Positions 34,946-44,779 of a stretch of DNA of 64,000 bases are shown piece after piece. The notes below the pieces were generated by a model. The model was not told the DNA's origin and searched no databases. It saw nothing but the letters and a program-made list of their open reading frames with translations. The stretch is from Ignatzschineria sp. F8392 (GTDB lineage Bacteria; Pseudomonadota; Gammaproteobacteria; Cardiobacteriales; Wohlfahrtiimonadaceae), in assembly GCF_002252045.1 (NCBI RefSeq), contig NZ_NEFF01000001.1, positions 682,001 through 746,000 of the forward strand, given 5' to 3'. The position numbers and the translations under genes were made by a program. Position 1 is the first letter of the stretch. The number at the start of each line of letters is the position of its first letter.

Positions 34946-35818
34946 TTAATCCACCTTTTTAACAGTTTCAATCGGCTTTGAGGAGAGGGAGGCACCAAGA
35001 GAGGCGATAATAATCGCTAAAATCCCCCCAATTTGTACCGTAGAGAGAACCTCACTCAAGATAATAAATCCAAAGATAGCGGCAATGGCGGGCTCTAAAC
35101 TGGTTAATGTCCCAAATGTTTTTGCCGGCATTCGCGTCAGCGCCATCATCTCAAGTGCGTATGGGAGTGCCGATGTTAAGACGGCAACGGCGATCGCCAT
35201 CGGCAGATATTGAGGCGCAAAGATGGAGAATCCTCCGCTCGCAATACCGATAGGAACATAGATAATGGCAGCAATTGCCGCTCCGATACCAACAGTTGCC
35301 GTTCCGTAGTAGTTCCCCGCTTTTTGACCAAAAACAATATAGAGTGCCCAACAGACACCTGCTGTTAATGCATAGAAGACTCCTAGCAGATCGATTGAGC
35401 TACTATCTTGAAAAGGGATGAGCGCTAATAATCCGAGGACGACTAAGCCGATCCAGAGAAAATCAATTTTTCTGCGTGAAGCAAAGAGAGCAACAGCTAA
35501 AGGGCCGGTAAATTCTAGACCCACAGCGATGCCAAGCGGAATAGTTTTAATTGATTGATAGAAGAGAAAATTCATCGTTCCCAGAGTGATTCCATAGTAG
35601 AGCAGATAGCGACGATATCCCACCTGCAATTTCCGCTTCCAGGGCTTGAAGATGATCAGCAAAATGATTGCGCTAAATCCTAGGCGATAAGCAGTAACCG
35701 CTTCTACGCCCACTAAAGGAAAGAGCTGTTTTGCTAATGTTGCGCCCCCTTGGATCGAGATCATTGCCGCAAAGAGGCAGAGGAGCGGAAGAAGAAAACC
35801 ACGGTTTGAATGAATCAT
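34946..35818 (-). CDS. EamA-family (DMT superfamily) transporter
   Basis: A 290-residue inner-membrane protein with ten hydrophobic segments in two EamA halves. The first half carries GVEAVTAYRLGFSAIILL and the second ALTAGVCWALYIVFGQKAG and LTSLEPAIAAIFGFIILSE, the latter typical of the RhtA/PecM type that export amino acids or metabolites. The substrate is unknown. The small single-span gene follows after two bases. A second EamA gene lies just upstream in the same direction but is separated by 130 bases. Confidence 0.86.
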   Translation of the reverse strand: MIHSNRGFLLPLLCLFAAMISIQGGATLAKQLFPLVGVEAVTAYRLGFSAIILLIIFKPWKRKLQVGYRRYLLYYGITLGTMNFLFYQSIKTIPLGIAVGLEFTGPLAVALFASRRKIDFLWIGLVVLGLLALIPFQDSSSIDLLGVFYALTAGVCWALYIVFGQKAGNYYGTATVGIGAAIAAIIYVPIGIASGGFSIFAPQYLPMAIAVAVLTSALPYALEMMALTRMPAKTFGTLTSLEPAIAAIFGFIILSEVLSTVQIGGILAIIIASLGASLSSKPIETVKKVD

Positions 35819-35948
35819 AATAATATCAGATCGTTATAGGGGTTAAAGAGAGATCATCAACAGATGTTAATGGGGGCTAATTGTATCATGATGGGACTAT
35901 TTTTGGCGCAACAAAGTCATTTGAATCTGATCTGAGGATTATTTATTT

Positions 35949-36881
35949 TTAACCCATATTTTTTAATGTAGATTTTGAATGTCTATTTTTAACTTTTTTC
36001 CGTGGTAGGAGTGTTAACGCCATTCCACCAAAGATCGCAATAATGCCGATCCACTGCTCGGGAGAAGGGAAGAATCCTGTGATAAAGATATCCATCAAAA
36101 TTGCAACGAGGGGATCGAGAAAGACAAGAAGTGCGATCGTTTCAGTCTTCAGTGAGCGGATAGAATCGAAGAAGAGATAGAAGACAATACCGGTATGGAC
36201 AAAGCCTGTAATAAGGATATAGAACCAGTTAAGAGAGGTTAAATTTTCAAAGAGAGAGAAATCGATAAAGGGGGCTAATAGCAGGGCGCCAAAGAGTACC
36301 TGAATAGTTGTGATGGCGTAGGAGCTAGCATATTTAAAGCCTTTGCCGGTTAAGGTTAAGAGAGCATAGAAAAGTGCTGAGAGAAGTCCATAGATTAAAC
36401 CTTTACTGAAAAAGTCGGCAACTGATTCTGTACGATTGATCTCTGCAATCGCTAGGGTGCCGATAAAGCAGATAATAATGGCCGATAGCGGAATGAGGGT
36501 GAGCCGCTCTTTATAGATAAATGCCCCGAGAATCATCACAATGACAGGGGCTAGATGATAGATGGAGATCGCTACTGTTACACCGCTCTCTTCGATCGCT
36601 TTAAAAAAATAGACCCAATTGAGAATGAGGAAAACGCCACAGACTAAGATCTTCATAATCTCTTTAGGAATCCAACGCTCACGACGTAGTTGCCCCGATA
36701 GCCACCAAAAGAGCCCTAAAAAGAGGCTCGCACAGATGCAGCGGATAAAGACAAGTTCCAGGGCGGGTATGCCGCTTCTTTCTGAAAAGAAACCGACAGA
36801 TCCAAATAGGATCATAGCGATCGACATCTTCGTCAATGCCGAGCGATTATTAAGTGCCGGCGTTAGGGTGTTCTCCATCAT
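35949..36881 (-). CDS. EamA-family (DMT superfamily) transporter
   Basis: An inner-membrane protein with about ten hydrophobic segments and the usual two EamA halves: VGFFSERSGIPALELVFIRC in the first, where an Arg marks helix 2, and LLVFLDPLVAILMDIFI in the second. The open frame begins at 36935, but the Met at 36881 gives a normal 310-residue protein starting close to the first helix and is slightly better placed (AAAGAG upstream); the longer form adds 18 residues. The tail (LPRKKVKNRHSKSTLKN) is basic and cytoplasmic. Substrate unknown. It is not clearly in an operon with the other EamA gene. Confidence 0.82.
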   Translation of the reverse strand: MMENTLTPALNNRSALTKMSIAMILFGSVGFFSERSGIPALELVFIRCICASLFLGLFWWLSGQLRRERWIPKEIMKILVCGVFLILNWVYFFKAIEESGVTVAISIYHLAPVIVMILGAFIYKERLTLIPLSAIIICFIGTLAIAEINRTESVADFFSKGLIYGLLSALFYALLTLTGKGFKYASSYAITTIQVLFGALLLAPFIDFSLFENLTSLNWFYILITGFVHTGIVFYLFFDSIRSLKTETIALLVFLDPLVAILMDIFITGFFPSPEQWIGIIAIFGGMALTLLPRKKVKNRHSKSTLKNMG

Positions 36882-36935
36882 AATTAAACTCTTTGAGGTA
36901 TGTATAATAGCTAAAAGCTGTTGTAACTTAGTCAT

Positions 36936-37394
36936 CTAATAGTCATCTAATGGATGTTCAATAGACGTGTAATAGAAACATCATAGAGGCGCTATAGCGA
37001 TAATTCTGCATTGCAGTCATATTATAAAAACTATTATAAAAACTATAAAAGCGCTCTATGCTATCGAAATATTGTCGAAATATTGATAGCTCTGATTGTA
37101 GCGAAGCTTGATTTTGTCAAAAGTCTTTAGCTACCCTCTAAAAGTTATGGTTAAGAGCTCATTGTGGGAGCTATACCATAATCTGCTGACACCGGGTAAG
37201 TGTCGATCGATTAAAAGTGGGTGGAAATATCGATATCGCTCCCTACTTTACCAAAGTTAAACGATCATGTGCTATTTTCTGCATCATGGGGCTGAATCTT
37301 AGTCAAGAGGAGAGCGAGTCGCTTATGTTAAAATAGCGCTCCATTGGTATAAATCTCCGCTTAAATGAATCGGATGAAGGAGTAGGAGTACATC
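36936..37394. other. Divergent intergenic region
   Basis: AT-rich DNA between the second EamA gene and epmC. Short repeats are present: attataaaaact twice at 37020-37045, and cgaaatattg twice at 37066-37088. No promoter could be fixed and nothing coding is seen. Confidence 0.45.
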
Positions 37395-37943
37395 ATGAAT
37401 CATCGCTATGAGGATCTGATCGAGATCTTCAATAATACCTTTTTAGAGAGTGAGAATACGATTTTAGTTAAAGGGGATGACGAGCCGATCTATCTGCCGG
37501 CAGATGATCAATCTCCCCATCATCGAATTATCTTTGCCCATGGTTTTTTTCAGAGCGCTCTTCATGAGATTGCCCACTGGTGTATTGCCGGTCGGGAGCG
37601 ACGTCAGTTGGTCGATTTTGGTTATTGGTATTGCCCCGATGGCCGGGATGAAGCGACCCAAGCTCAATTTGAAGCGCATGAGATTCGACCTCAAGCCTTA
37701 GAGTGGCTCTTTTCGCAAGCATGTGGCCGCAAATTTTCTGTAAGCTGCGATAATCTTGCCGGTGATTTTGAACCCGATCGTCTTCAATTTCAGCAGCGAG
37801 TACAGCAGGAAGTGATCAAAATGCTCAATGAAGGAATTCCCCCGCGTGGAGAGCAATTGATAGCAGCGCTACAACATTTTTATCAAACACCTCCATTAAG
37901 AGAAACTGATTTCCCTTATCCCGAGACGATTTGGGATCTTTAG
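37395..37943 (+). CDS. epmC: Elongation factor P hydroxylase
   Basis: Hydroxylates the beta-lysylated lysine of elongation factor P, the last step of the EpmA/EpmB/EpmC modification. The 182 residues match YfcM/EpmC in length. The metal site is HEIAHW (about residues 57-62), with further conserved blocks LVDFGYWYCPDGRDEATQ, QFEAHEIRPQALEW, and the Cys pair FSVSCDNLAGD. The ATG at 37395 follows AGGAGTAGGAG. It is followed 92 bases later by a metallophosphoesterase gene. Neither epmA nor epmB lies in the window. Confidence 0.93.
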   Translation: MNHRYEDLIEIFNNTFLESENTILVKGDDEPIYLPADDQSPHHRIIFAHGFFQSALHEIAHWCIAGRERRQLVDFGYWYCPDGRDEATQAQFEAHEIRPQALEWLFSQACGRKFSVSCDNLAGDFEPDRLQFQQRVQQEVIKMLNEGIPPRGEQLIAALQHFYQTPPLRETDFPYPETIWDL

Positions 37944-38035
37944 AGGAAGTTTCAGTAAGGGGTAGAGATATCTGTCTGCGGAATAGAGATTTAAAGAAGA
38001 TCTAAAGAAGATTTAAAGAGGCGATAGGAGAAACA

Positions 38036-38623
38036 ATGAAAGAGATTGGACAGCCGATTAAGCAATGGGATGAGATAGAGGATCGATTGCGTGAAAAGAT
38101 CGAAGCAACTTTGAAGACTGAAGATAAGTTATTGCTCGTTCTTTCAGATTCTCATGGTGATCTTGCAAGCGTGATCGATATTATCACTCGATGGGAGAAT
38201 CGAATCTCAGCAGTGCTCTTTTTAGGCGATGGTGCCGAGGAACTTTTAGAGGCGGCATATATCTTTCCTGATCTGCCATTTTATGGCGTTACCGGTAATA
38301 ACGATCCTCATATCGCGCCTAATAATCGCCTTAATTTTCCTTTAGAGAATGTAGTAGAGATTGCCGGGAGACGAATCTATCTGACTCATGGTCATATCGC
38401 TAGCTATCGCGAAGTTGAAGCTACGGTCATTAAGAGAGCTAAAATCAATCATGCTGATATTGCGCTTCATGGACATCTTCATATACCGGCGGCAAAAGAG
38501 ATTGAGGGCATCCAACTCTTTAGTCCCGGTGCGATTCGCTATCCTCGCGGGGGTTCTCAGAGAGGATACCTTTTACTCAAAATTAGCGAAAAGTCTGTAA
38601 ACAGTATTCATTGTCATCTATAA
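38036..38623 (+). CDS. YfcE/MJ0936-type metallophosphodiesterase
   Basis: A 195-residue cytoplasmic calcineurin-like phosphoesterase. Metal-binding motifs occur in order: LSDSHGD (Asp38, His40), FLGDGAEE (Asp65), VTGNND (Asn89), LTHGH (His118, His120) and LHGHLH (His145, His147). This arrangement and length match YfcE, which hydrolyses phosphodiesters in vitro with unknown physiological role. The N-terminal 30 residues are an extension relative to E. coli YfcE. GGAGAAAC precedes ATG 38036. It may be co-transcribed with epmC. Confidence 0.9.
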   Translation: MKEIGQPIKQWDEIEDRLREKIEATLKTEDKLLLVLSDSHGDLASVIDIITRWENRISAVLFLGDGAEELLEAAYIFPDLPFYGVTGNNDPHIAPNNRLNFPLENVVEIAGRRIYLTHGHIASYREVEATVIKRAKINHADIALHGHLHIPAAKEIEGIQLFSPGAIRYPRGGSQRGYLLLKISEKSVNSIHCHL

Positions 38624-38965
38624 AAAGAACCATTCGTAGGCAGTTTGATACTCAAGATGAATATGTATTGTCAGTTTAGTTGATTGTTACGTATATGTTT
38701 TTTGCTTTTTATTTCTCATTGGGATTATAGGGGATATAGAGATTAGATTTCTCTAAAATGGGGAAGGAGTGATATAGTGTGTCCGCAACAAGCATATTTT
38801 GATAAAAATACTCTTGATATATCTCATTTTTATCTGTATAATACTCGATTTTTTATGATTTTTCTATGATTTGGGTTGGTTATATTCTTAAATTTAAATA
38901 TTGGGTGGAATTTAAGAATATATCTAATTTTTTATACTGTTTTTTAAATTTTTATGGGGTGCTCG
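38624..38965 (+). promoter_or_regulatory. Upstream region of nrdAB
   Basis: Contains the promoter described separately. A NrdR-like half site ACACTATAT (minus strand, about 38772-38780) lies just upstream of it; the other half does not match well. No coding frame is present. Confidence 0.5.
38814..38842 (+). promoter_or_regulatory. Sigma-70 promoter of nrdAB
   Basis: TTGATA (38814-38819) and a perfect TATAAT (38837-38842) are separated by 17 bases. Transcription would start near 38849, about 115 bases before the nrdA start codon. Confidence 0.8.
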
Positions 38966-41209
38966 ATGATTAATTATGTAGTTAAAAGCAATGGCGATCG
39001 AGAGAAGTTCGATGCCGATAAACTCAATAAATGGGCTGAATTTGCCGCTCATTATGAGGTTGATTGGAGTGCGATCGCTTTAGAGGCTTACCGTAAGTGT
39101 TATGACGGTTGCACAACGCTAGAACTACATAAAGCGATGATTGATGCTTGTGTTGAACGTGAGGATCATCAGCACCTAAAGATGGCAGGTCGTCTCTTAA
39201 TTGGAACGATCTATAAAGAGGCTTTTGGCGGTTTTAAAAAGATTCCAACGCTTCCTGAGTTTTATGATCATATGGTGGCGCTTAACCATTGGGAAGCGAT
39301 GGATTACACCCGTGAAGAGTTAGAGGCATTGGAAGAGATTATCGATCACAATATCGATATCAACTATAACTACACAACGCTTCGTCAGATGAAAGATCGT
39401 TACTTGATCAGCAATCGTGTAACAGGACTCTGCCTAGAGTCGCCTCAATTTATGTTTATGGGGATGGCGATGCAAAATATGCAGAACCAACCTCGTGAAC
39501 GCCGTATGGAAGATATCAAGAAGCTCTATCGTTATCTGAATGAGTTAAAGATCAATACGCCTACGCCGATGTTGATTAATATGCGTACACCCCATAAAGG
39601 TTATGCTTCATGCTGTGTCTATACCACGGCAGATAATGTGAAGAGCTTAGCGGTGGGTGACCATATCGCTTATATGATGACCTGTGCTTCAGCGGGAATC
39701 GGCTCCCATCTTTTAACCCGTTCTAAAGGGGACCCAGTTAAAGAGGGGCGCGTTGTGCATCAGGGGAAATTACCCTATTATCGGATGATTCAATCGGCCG
39801 TACATGCCAATATGCAAGCATCTCGTGGTGGTTCAGCAACGGTCTACTTCAATGTGTTAGATCCTGAAATTTTTGACCTTTTGGTCTTGAAAAACCCAAC
39901 AACCATCACTCAAAAGCGTATTCGTGATATCGATTATGCCATGTTGGTGAATCGTTACTTTGTAGAGAAGGTAGCACGCAATGAAGATTGGATGCTTGTT
40001 AGTCTGCTTCATGCGCCTAAGCTCTATGAGCTCTTCTATAGTGAAGATTACGAAGCCTTTAAAAATGAGTATGAGCGTGTCTTAGCAGATGATTCTATCG
40101 AAAAGACATTAGTCAAAGCACGTGATATTGCGATTAAATCATTAACAGAAGCGGCAGAAACGGGGCGAATCTATCTCACCTATATCGATGAGATGAATCG
40201 TCATACCCCATTTAAAGATACAATCTACTCTTCAAATCTCTGTCTTGAGATCGCACTGCCGACAAAACCTTATACCGGTATGCCTGATCTCTACTCAAGC
40301 GACCCTGAAGGGGAGATCGGTCTCTGTTCTCTCGCCTCAATAGTGGTAGGGCGCGTCTCGGAAGAGGAGTATGAAGATGTCGCTTACTACTGCGCCTTGA
40401 TGATTGATAATGTTATTGAGATTATGGAGTATCCATTTGCATCACTTGAGACAACGGCAAAAGCACGTCGTTCAATTGGTGTGGGGATCACAAACCTTGC
40501 GCATGAGATGGCACTTCAAAAATTAAGCTATGCTTCAAAAGAGGGTAAAAACTACATTCACTTTATTGCTGAGCGTCACTCCTATTTCCTCCATAAAGCA
40601 AGCTTACGCTTAGCAGAAGAGAAGGGGAATGCCGCATGGATTGATCGCACGAAGTATCCGGAAGGCTGGTTGCCGATCGATACCTACAATCGTAATGTCG
40701 ACAGTGTGCATACGCAACCATTGGTGTATGATTGGGAGAGTCTCCGTCAAGGAATTATTGCGCAAGGTGGTATTCGTCACTCGGTATTAGAGGCAATGAT
40801 GCCGGTGGAATCTAGCTCACAATTGACAAATACTACAAATGGTCTCTATCCCATTCGTAACTTGAAAGTGATGAAGACCTCAGGAACAGGAAAGAATCTT
40901 CTACTCGCTCCCGATATGGATGAGTTAGCGCCTTACTACGATATCGCTTGGAATCTTGATTCTAAAGATCTCATCGAAATGTATGCCATCATTCAGAAAT
41001 TTACAGGGCAAGCGATTAGTGCTGACCTCTACCTCAATTTACAAAATCAGCAGACGATTTCGAGCAGACAGCTCCTCTCTGACTTTATCTATATGATGAA
41101 GTTAGGTTGTAAGACCCGCTACTATCTCAATAGTGCTTCAGGCATTGTCCATGAAGGATATGAGAAGGTAGAGGATCAGAGTTGCGCCGGCGGAGCATGC
41201 ACACTTTAA
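38966..41209 (+). CDS. nrdA: Ribonucleoside-diphosphate reductase, alpha subunit (class Ia)
   Basis: Large subunit of the aerobic enzyme that makes deoxyribonucleotides. ATG 38966 is chosen because GGGGTG lies 6 bases before it; the ATG at 38954 has none. The 747 residues begin with an ATP-cone (YVVKSNGDREKFDADKLNKW). Active-site elements are ASCCVYTTAD (redox Cys), SSNLCLEIALPT (radical Cys and Glu) and the tail QSCAGGACTL, with two cysteines that exchange electrons with thioredoxin. nrdB follows after 52 bases. A consensus promoter lies upstream. Confidence 0.96.
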   Translation: MINYVVKSNGDREKFDADKLNKWAEFAAHYEVDWSAIALEAYRKCYDGCTTLELHKAMIDACVEREDHQHLKMAGRLLIGTIYKEAFGGFKKIPTLPEFYDHMVALNHWEAMDYTREELEALEEIIDHNIDINYNYTTLRQMKDRYLISNRVTGLCLESPQFMFMGMAMQNMQNQPRERRMEDIKKLYRYLNELKINTPTPMLINMRTPHKGYASCCVYTTADNVKSLAVGDHIAYMMTCASAGIGSHLLTRSKGDPVKEGRVVHQGKLPYYRMIQSAVHANMQASRGGSATVYFNVLDPEIFDLLVLKNPTTITQKRIRDIDYAMLVNRYFVEKVARNEDWMLVSLLHAPKLYELFYSEDYEAFKNEYERVLADDSIEKTLVKARDIAIKSLTEAAETGRIYLTYIDEMNRHTPFKDTIYSSNLCLEIALPTKPYTGMPDLYSSDPEGEIGLCSLASIVVGRVSEEEYEDVAYYCALMIDNVIEIMEYPFASLETTAKARRSIGVGITNLAHEMALQKLSYASKEGKNYIHFIAERHSYFLHKASLRLAEEKGNAAWIDRTKYPEGWLPIDTYNRNVDSVHTQPLVYDWESLRQGIIAQGGIRHSVLEAMMPVESSSQLTNTTNGLYPIRNLKVMKTSGTGKNLLLAPDMDELAPYYDIAWNLDSKDLIEMYAIIQKFTGQAISADLYLNLQNQQTISSRQLLSDFIYMMKLGCKTRYYLNSASGIVHEGYEKVEDQSCAGGACTL

Positions 41210-41261
41210 TTGAATAATCGGCGAAGTCCTGCAAATTTCGTCGTTTTACTGGAGAAAGTTT

Positions 41262-42359
41262 ATGCAAGATATATCAATATTTAATCAGAAGAATGATAAC
41301 TGGCAAACAGGTCAGTACCCACTCTTTTTAGGTGAACCTTTAGCACTTTATGATTCGATCAATACGCCATATCCGCGTCTATTTGATCTCTATAAGTTGC
41401 AAAAATCGATGGATTGGACTGAAGATGAGGTCAATCTTGAACAATCTCGCATGGACCTCCTAAACTGTTCTAAGAACAACTACGATATCATGGTCAAGAC
41501 GCTCGCATTCCAATGGGAGCTTGACTCTGTCGCATCAAGAACGATTGCGCCACTCTTTGCGCCCTTTGTGACCAACTCTGAGCTTTGGGTGATGCTTTCA
41601 AAACAGTCGGAGATGGAGAATCTTCATGCACTGACTTACTCTGAGATTATTCGTCAATGTATCTCCGATCCGCAAGAGGTCTTTAAAGAGGTCATGCGCA
41701 ATGATGAGGTGCTTAACCGTTCTACAACGGTGATCGATTGTTTTGATACGTTAGATCGTTATGGTGCGCTCTATAAATTGGGGAAAATTGATCGTGACTC
41801 AAGAGAGTTAAAATCTGTCATTCTTCGTGCTTTTATTGCGCTCTACTGCTTAGAAAAAATTGAGTTTATGAGCTCATTTGCTTGTACTTTTGCGCTCGCT
41901 GAGCAAAATATCTTCCAAGGTATTGCGAAACTCGTTCAGAAGATTGCCCAAGATGAGCAGGTTCACGTGATGATGGATGAGGCAGTTTTAGAGATCCTCT
42001 TTAAAGATCCTGAGTGGGTTGAACTTCTTCATGAGAATAAGGATGCTGTCTATGAGATCATTAAATCAGTGATCGATCAGGAGTTTGATTGGAACCGTTA
42101 TCTCTTTAGTGAAGGGCGTTCGATCGTAGGGCTCAATGAGATGCTTCTAAATGAATGGGTTCTATGGAATGCTCAAGATCTCTATCAATTCTTAGGTTTA
42201 GAGAATCCCTACAAGCGTATTGAGAAGAATCCGCTCTCCTGGATGGATAACTGGTTTGATCTCAATAAGACGCAAAATGCGAATCAAGAGATGGATAATA
42301 CTAACTATCGTCTCAATAGCGTAATGGATGATGCGGAAGATGAGATTTTTGATATCTAA
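41262..42359 (+). CDS. nrdB: Ribonucleoside-diphosphate reductase, beta subunit (class Ia)
   Basis: Small subunit that holds the diiron-tyrosyl radical. In 365 residues the iron ligands and radical Tyr are visible: Asp in QWELDSVASR, Glu and His in SEMENLHALTY, and the radical Tyr four residues after that His, as in E. coli. A second Glu/His set is in QIAQDEQVH-like KIAQDEQVHVMMDE. The acidic C-terminus (DDAEDEIFDI) fits the peptide that docks on NrdA. ACTGGAGAAAG precedes the ATG. It is the second gene of the nrdAB operon and is followed by a terminator. Confidence 0.95.
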   Translation: MQDISIFNQKNDNWQTGQYPLFLGEPLALYDSINTPYPRLFDLYKLQKSMDWTEDEVNLEQSRMDLLNCSKNNYDIMVKTLAFQWELDSVASRTIAPLFAPFVTNSELWVMLSKQSEMENLHALTYSEIIRQCISDPQEVFKEVMRNDEVLNRSTTVIDCFDTLDRYGALYKLGKIDRDSRELKSVILRAFIALYCLEKIEFMSSFACTFALAEQNIFQGIAKLVQKIAQDEQVHVMMDEAVLEILFKDPEWVELLHENKDAVYEIIKSVIDQEFDWNRYLFSEGRSIVGLNEMLLNEWVLWNAQDLYQFLGLENPYKRIEKNPLSWMDNWFDLNKTQNANQEMDNTNYRLNSVMDDAEDEIFDI

Positions 42360-42722
42360 ATATAAATAGATATCTCTAAATAGATATCTCTAAATAGATC
42401 TAAATTTTGATATCTATTTTTATCTATCACTAGTTGGAAGATCCTAATTTAATGATTAGGATCTTTTTTATTGCTGTTTCTTATTGTTGCCTTTGTTGTT
42501 GCTTTTATTGTTGTTTTTATTGTTACGTTTGTTGTTATTACTTTTTTATTATCATTTTCAGATGCTCTATGGAGCATCTCTATTATTGATGTGGCCTGAA
42601 ATATCTATTGCGTAGGAGTGTATATTCTTCTATCCTATGAAGGTGATCTCTTGAGATCACTTCTTTTATTTGGGGCGATTTCCTAATTGCGGCCCTTACA
42701 TTTCAGCTAAAAAGGATAGAAA
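42360..42722 (+). other. Intergenic region with repeats and three hairpins
   Basis: Two perfect copies of the 14-base unit aaatagatatctct (42364-42391) follow the nrdB stop. Then come the terminator at 42439-42470, a T/G-rich low-complexity tract (42471-42556), a perfect hairpin AGATGCTC/GAGCATCT (42560-42579), and GTGATCTC/GAGATCAC (42643-42660) followed by TTCTTTTATTT. No coding frame is seen; a short RNA between 42480 and 42670 is possible. Confidence 0.5.
42439..42470 (+). terminator. Rho-independent terminator of nrdAB
   Basis: AGATCCTAAT (42439-42448) and ATTAGGATCT (42455-42464) pair and are followed by TTTTTTA. Confidence 0.92.
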
Positions 42723-43340
42723 ATGACAAATCATCATATTCATTTTGATATGCAAAATATCGATTCTGAACAAAACAATCAATCAGTTGAGCATCAACGC
42801 GGTCAGAAGCAAACTTATAATAACAATATTGTCAATAATAAGAACAATAATAAGAATAACGATGGATATGGCAGAAAAGATGCTTTAGAGCGAGGGAATG
42901 CTCACCATTTTGCCTCTGATCCCCATTTTAGAGAGACCGATTCTAAGCAGATCGATTTTAATCAAATAGCGGTACATCAATATCAGTTACAAGCCTCTCC
43001 TTATCAGCTCTTTCTACAATGCGTTCCAGCATCAGGACGCATCGGTATCTGGTTGAGAGATAATCCAGCAACAGACTTAAATAGTGCTACTGATCAGGGC
43101 TATAAAGTAGATAGAGAAAATCAAGAAAATCAAGAAAATCAGCGATCGAAATTACTCGGCTACTACTCTTGGGAGGAGCAATGTTGGTATCATCAAAACA
43201 GAGATATCAGACTCTCAAGTGCCGCATTAATAGAGATTGAGGCATATGCTTCAGGTTATGCATTACGAAGAAGTGCTGACTTTTCTACAAAAAGAACATT
43301 AGCCCATTACTTAAGCCATTATGCGGGTTATACCCTCTAG
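42723..43340 (+). CDS. Hypothetical protein with Asn/Gln-rich N-terminus
   Basis: A 205-residue protein that I do not recognise. Residues about 1-50 are dominated by Asn, Gln and His, including NNNIVNNKNNNKNNDGYG coded by AAT/AAC runs, and are probably disordered. Residues about 80-205 look folded: a segment with SPYQLFLQCVPASGRIGIWLRDNP, a short Gln/Asn tandem repeat (ENQENQENQ, coded by repeated 9-base units near 43118-43143), then LLGYYSWEEQCWYH and a final helix-rich part. There is no signal peptide. An AAAGGATAG lies before ATG 42723. Neighbours nrdB and bioB give no functional clue. Confidence 0.7.
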   Translation: MTNHHIHFDMQNIDSEQNNQSVEHQRGQKQTYNNNIVNNKNNNKNNDGYGRKDALERGNAHHFASDPHFRETDSKQIDFNQIAVHQYQLQASPYQLFLQCVPASGRIGIWLRDNPATDLNSATDQGYKVDRENQENQENQRSKLLGYYSWEEQCWYHQNRDIRLSSAALIEIEAYASGYALRRSADFSTKRTLAHYLSHYAGYTL

Positions 43341-43579
43341 ATTAGAGAAAAAGAGAGATATTTATAGAGTGTGCCGGCGACTCTTTGAGGAGAGTCGCTT
43401 TTTTACGAGGATTGATTAGAAGAATCTATGTTAAGAATCTATCCTCTTGTAATCGTGACGAAATGAGTAAAGAGTCACCAACAATCTTAAATAAAATCAC
43501 ATTTCTTCTCTATTTCCCCTATGATAGTACGGTACGTTTATATCTAAGAATGCTCTTAAGGGCTGGAGGAATAACAACA

Positions 43580-44608
43580 ATGGAATATTACACAAATGAG
43601 TGGTCAATAGAGAAGGCATTAGCGCTCTTTGAAAAACCACTTTTTGAGTTACTTTTTGAAGCACAGAGAGTTCATCGTCAAAATTTTGATCCTACAAAGG
43701 TTCAAGTGAGTACATTGCTCTCAATTAAGACGGGAAACTGTTCAGAAGATTGTAAATATTGCGCACAGAGCGTTCGTTACGATACAGGGTTAGAGCCAGA
43801 GAAGTTACTAGAGGTTGAGAAGGTTATTAATGAAGCGAAAGCGGCAAAAGAGACGGGCGCAAGCCGTTTCTGTATGGGGGCTGCTTGGCGCAATCCTAAA
43901 GCGCGCGATATGCCGATGATTAAGATGATGATCGAAGGGGTTAAATCTCTTGGATTAGAGACCTGTATGACGCTTGGGCATCTCAATGCTGAGCAGGCTG
44001 AAGAATTAGCGGATGCTGGCTTAGATTACTACAATCATAATCTCGATACCTCTCCTGAATATTATGCGAGTGTTGTCACAACACATAGCTATCAACATCG
44101 TCTTGATACGCTCGATTATGTGCGTGATGCCGGCATTAAGGTCTGTTCAGGGGGAATTATCGGATTAGGTGAGTCTGTCCGTGATAGAGCCTCTCTTTTG
44201 GTGCAATTAGCCAATATGGGAACGCCGCCAGAGAGTGTTCCGATCAATCGCCTTATTCCAATTGCCGGAACGCCTTTTGAAGAGAATAAGCGAGTCGATG
44301 ACTTTGATTTCTTAAGAACGATTGCTGTTGCGCGTATTATGATGCCAAAATCGATGGTGCGTCTCTCTGCTGGTCGCGAAACGATGAGCGAAGAGCTGCA
44401 AGCGCTCTGCTTCATGGCGGGTGCTAACTCCATTTTTTATGGTGATAAGCTCTTAACAACGCCAAATGCGGATCAGATTACCGATAAGGAGCTCTTTGAG
44501 AAGCTCGATATTACGGCAACGCACGATCCTTATAAACCAGGGCATAATCCCCATACGGCAAAAAATGATCTTGAAGAGTCGGTAGAAAAAACTGCTGTAA
44601 CTGCCTAA
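43580..44608 (+). CDS. bioB: Biotin synthase
   Basis: Radical-SAM enzyme that inserts sulfur into dethiobiotin. The start ATG 43580 follows GGAGGA at 43565-43570; the open frame extends back to 43385, but that extra sequence has no resemblance to BioB. The 342 residues contain the SAM cluster motif CSEDCKYC (Cys54, Cys58, Cys61), [25 protein letters not shown], and [11 protein letters not shown]. The end after residue 320 is polar. No other biotin genes and no clear BirA operator lie nearby. A terminator follows. Confidence 0.95.
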   Translation: MEYYTNEWSIEKALALFEKPLFELLFEAQRVHRQNFDPTKVQVSTLLSIKTGNCSEDCKYCAQSVRYDTGLEPEKLLEVEKVINEAKAAKETGASRFCMGAAWRNPKARDMPMIKMMIEGVKSLGLETCMTLGHLNAEQAEELADAGLDYYNHNLDTSPEYYASVVTTHSYQHRLDTLDYVRDAGIKVCSGGIIGLGESVRDRASLLVQLANMGTPPESVPINRLIPIAGTPFEENKRVDDFDFLRTIAVARIMMPKSMVRLSAGRETMSEELQALCFMAGANSIFYGDKLLTTPNADQITDKELFEKLDITATHDPYKPGHNPHTAKNDLEESVEKTAVTA

Positions 44609-44651
44609 TACCTGAGTTATTAAGCATTACTATATTGTCTACTGATACTAA

Positions 44652-44690
44652 AACCCCCTTTAAGGTATTCCACTTAAAGGGGGTTCTTTA
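44652..44690 (+). terminator. Rho-independent terminator of bioB
   Basis: AACCCCCTTTAAG (44652-44664) and CTTAAAGGGGGTT (44673-44685) form a 13-bp stem, then CTTTA. Confidence 0.82.
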
Positions 44691-44779
44691 TAAAGTACCT
44701 CTTATTTTGATGAGAACTCTATTAAATTTTATTTTGATATTGCTGTGAATAGTGCTGTAGCCTGTGGCTGAGCCCTATA

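Noticed and set aside
38765-38830. Pair of NrdR boxes upstream of nrdA
   Set aside because: One half-site (ACACTATAT on the minus strand) matches well, but the other half and the expected second box at about 31 bases do not. NrdR control remains possible but is not supported by the sequence.
43385-43579. N-terminal extension of biotin synthase by 65 residues
   Set aside because: The extension has no BioB similarity and no binding site, while GGAGGA stands 9 bases before the ATG at 43580.
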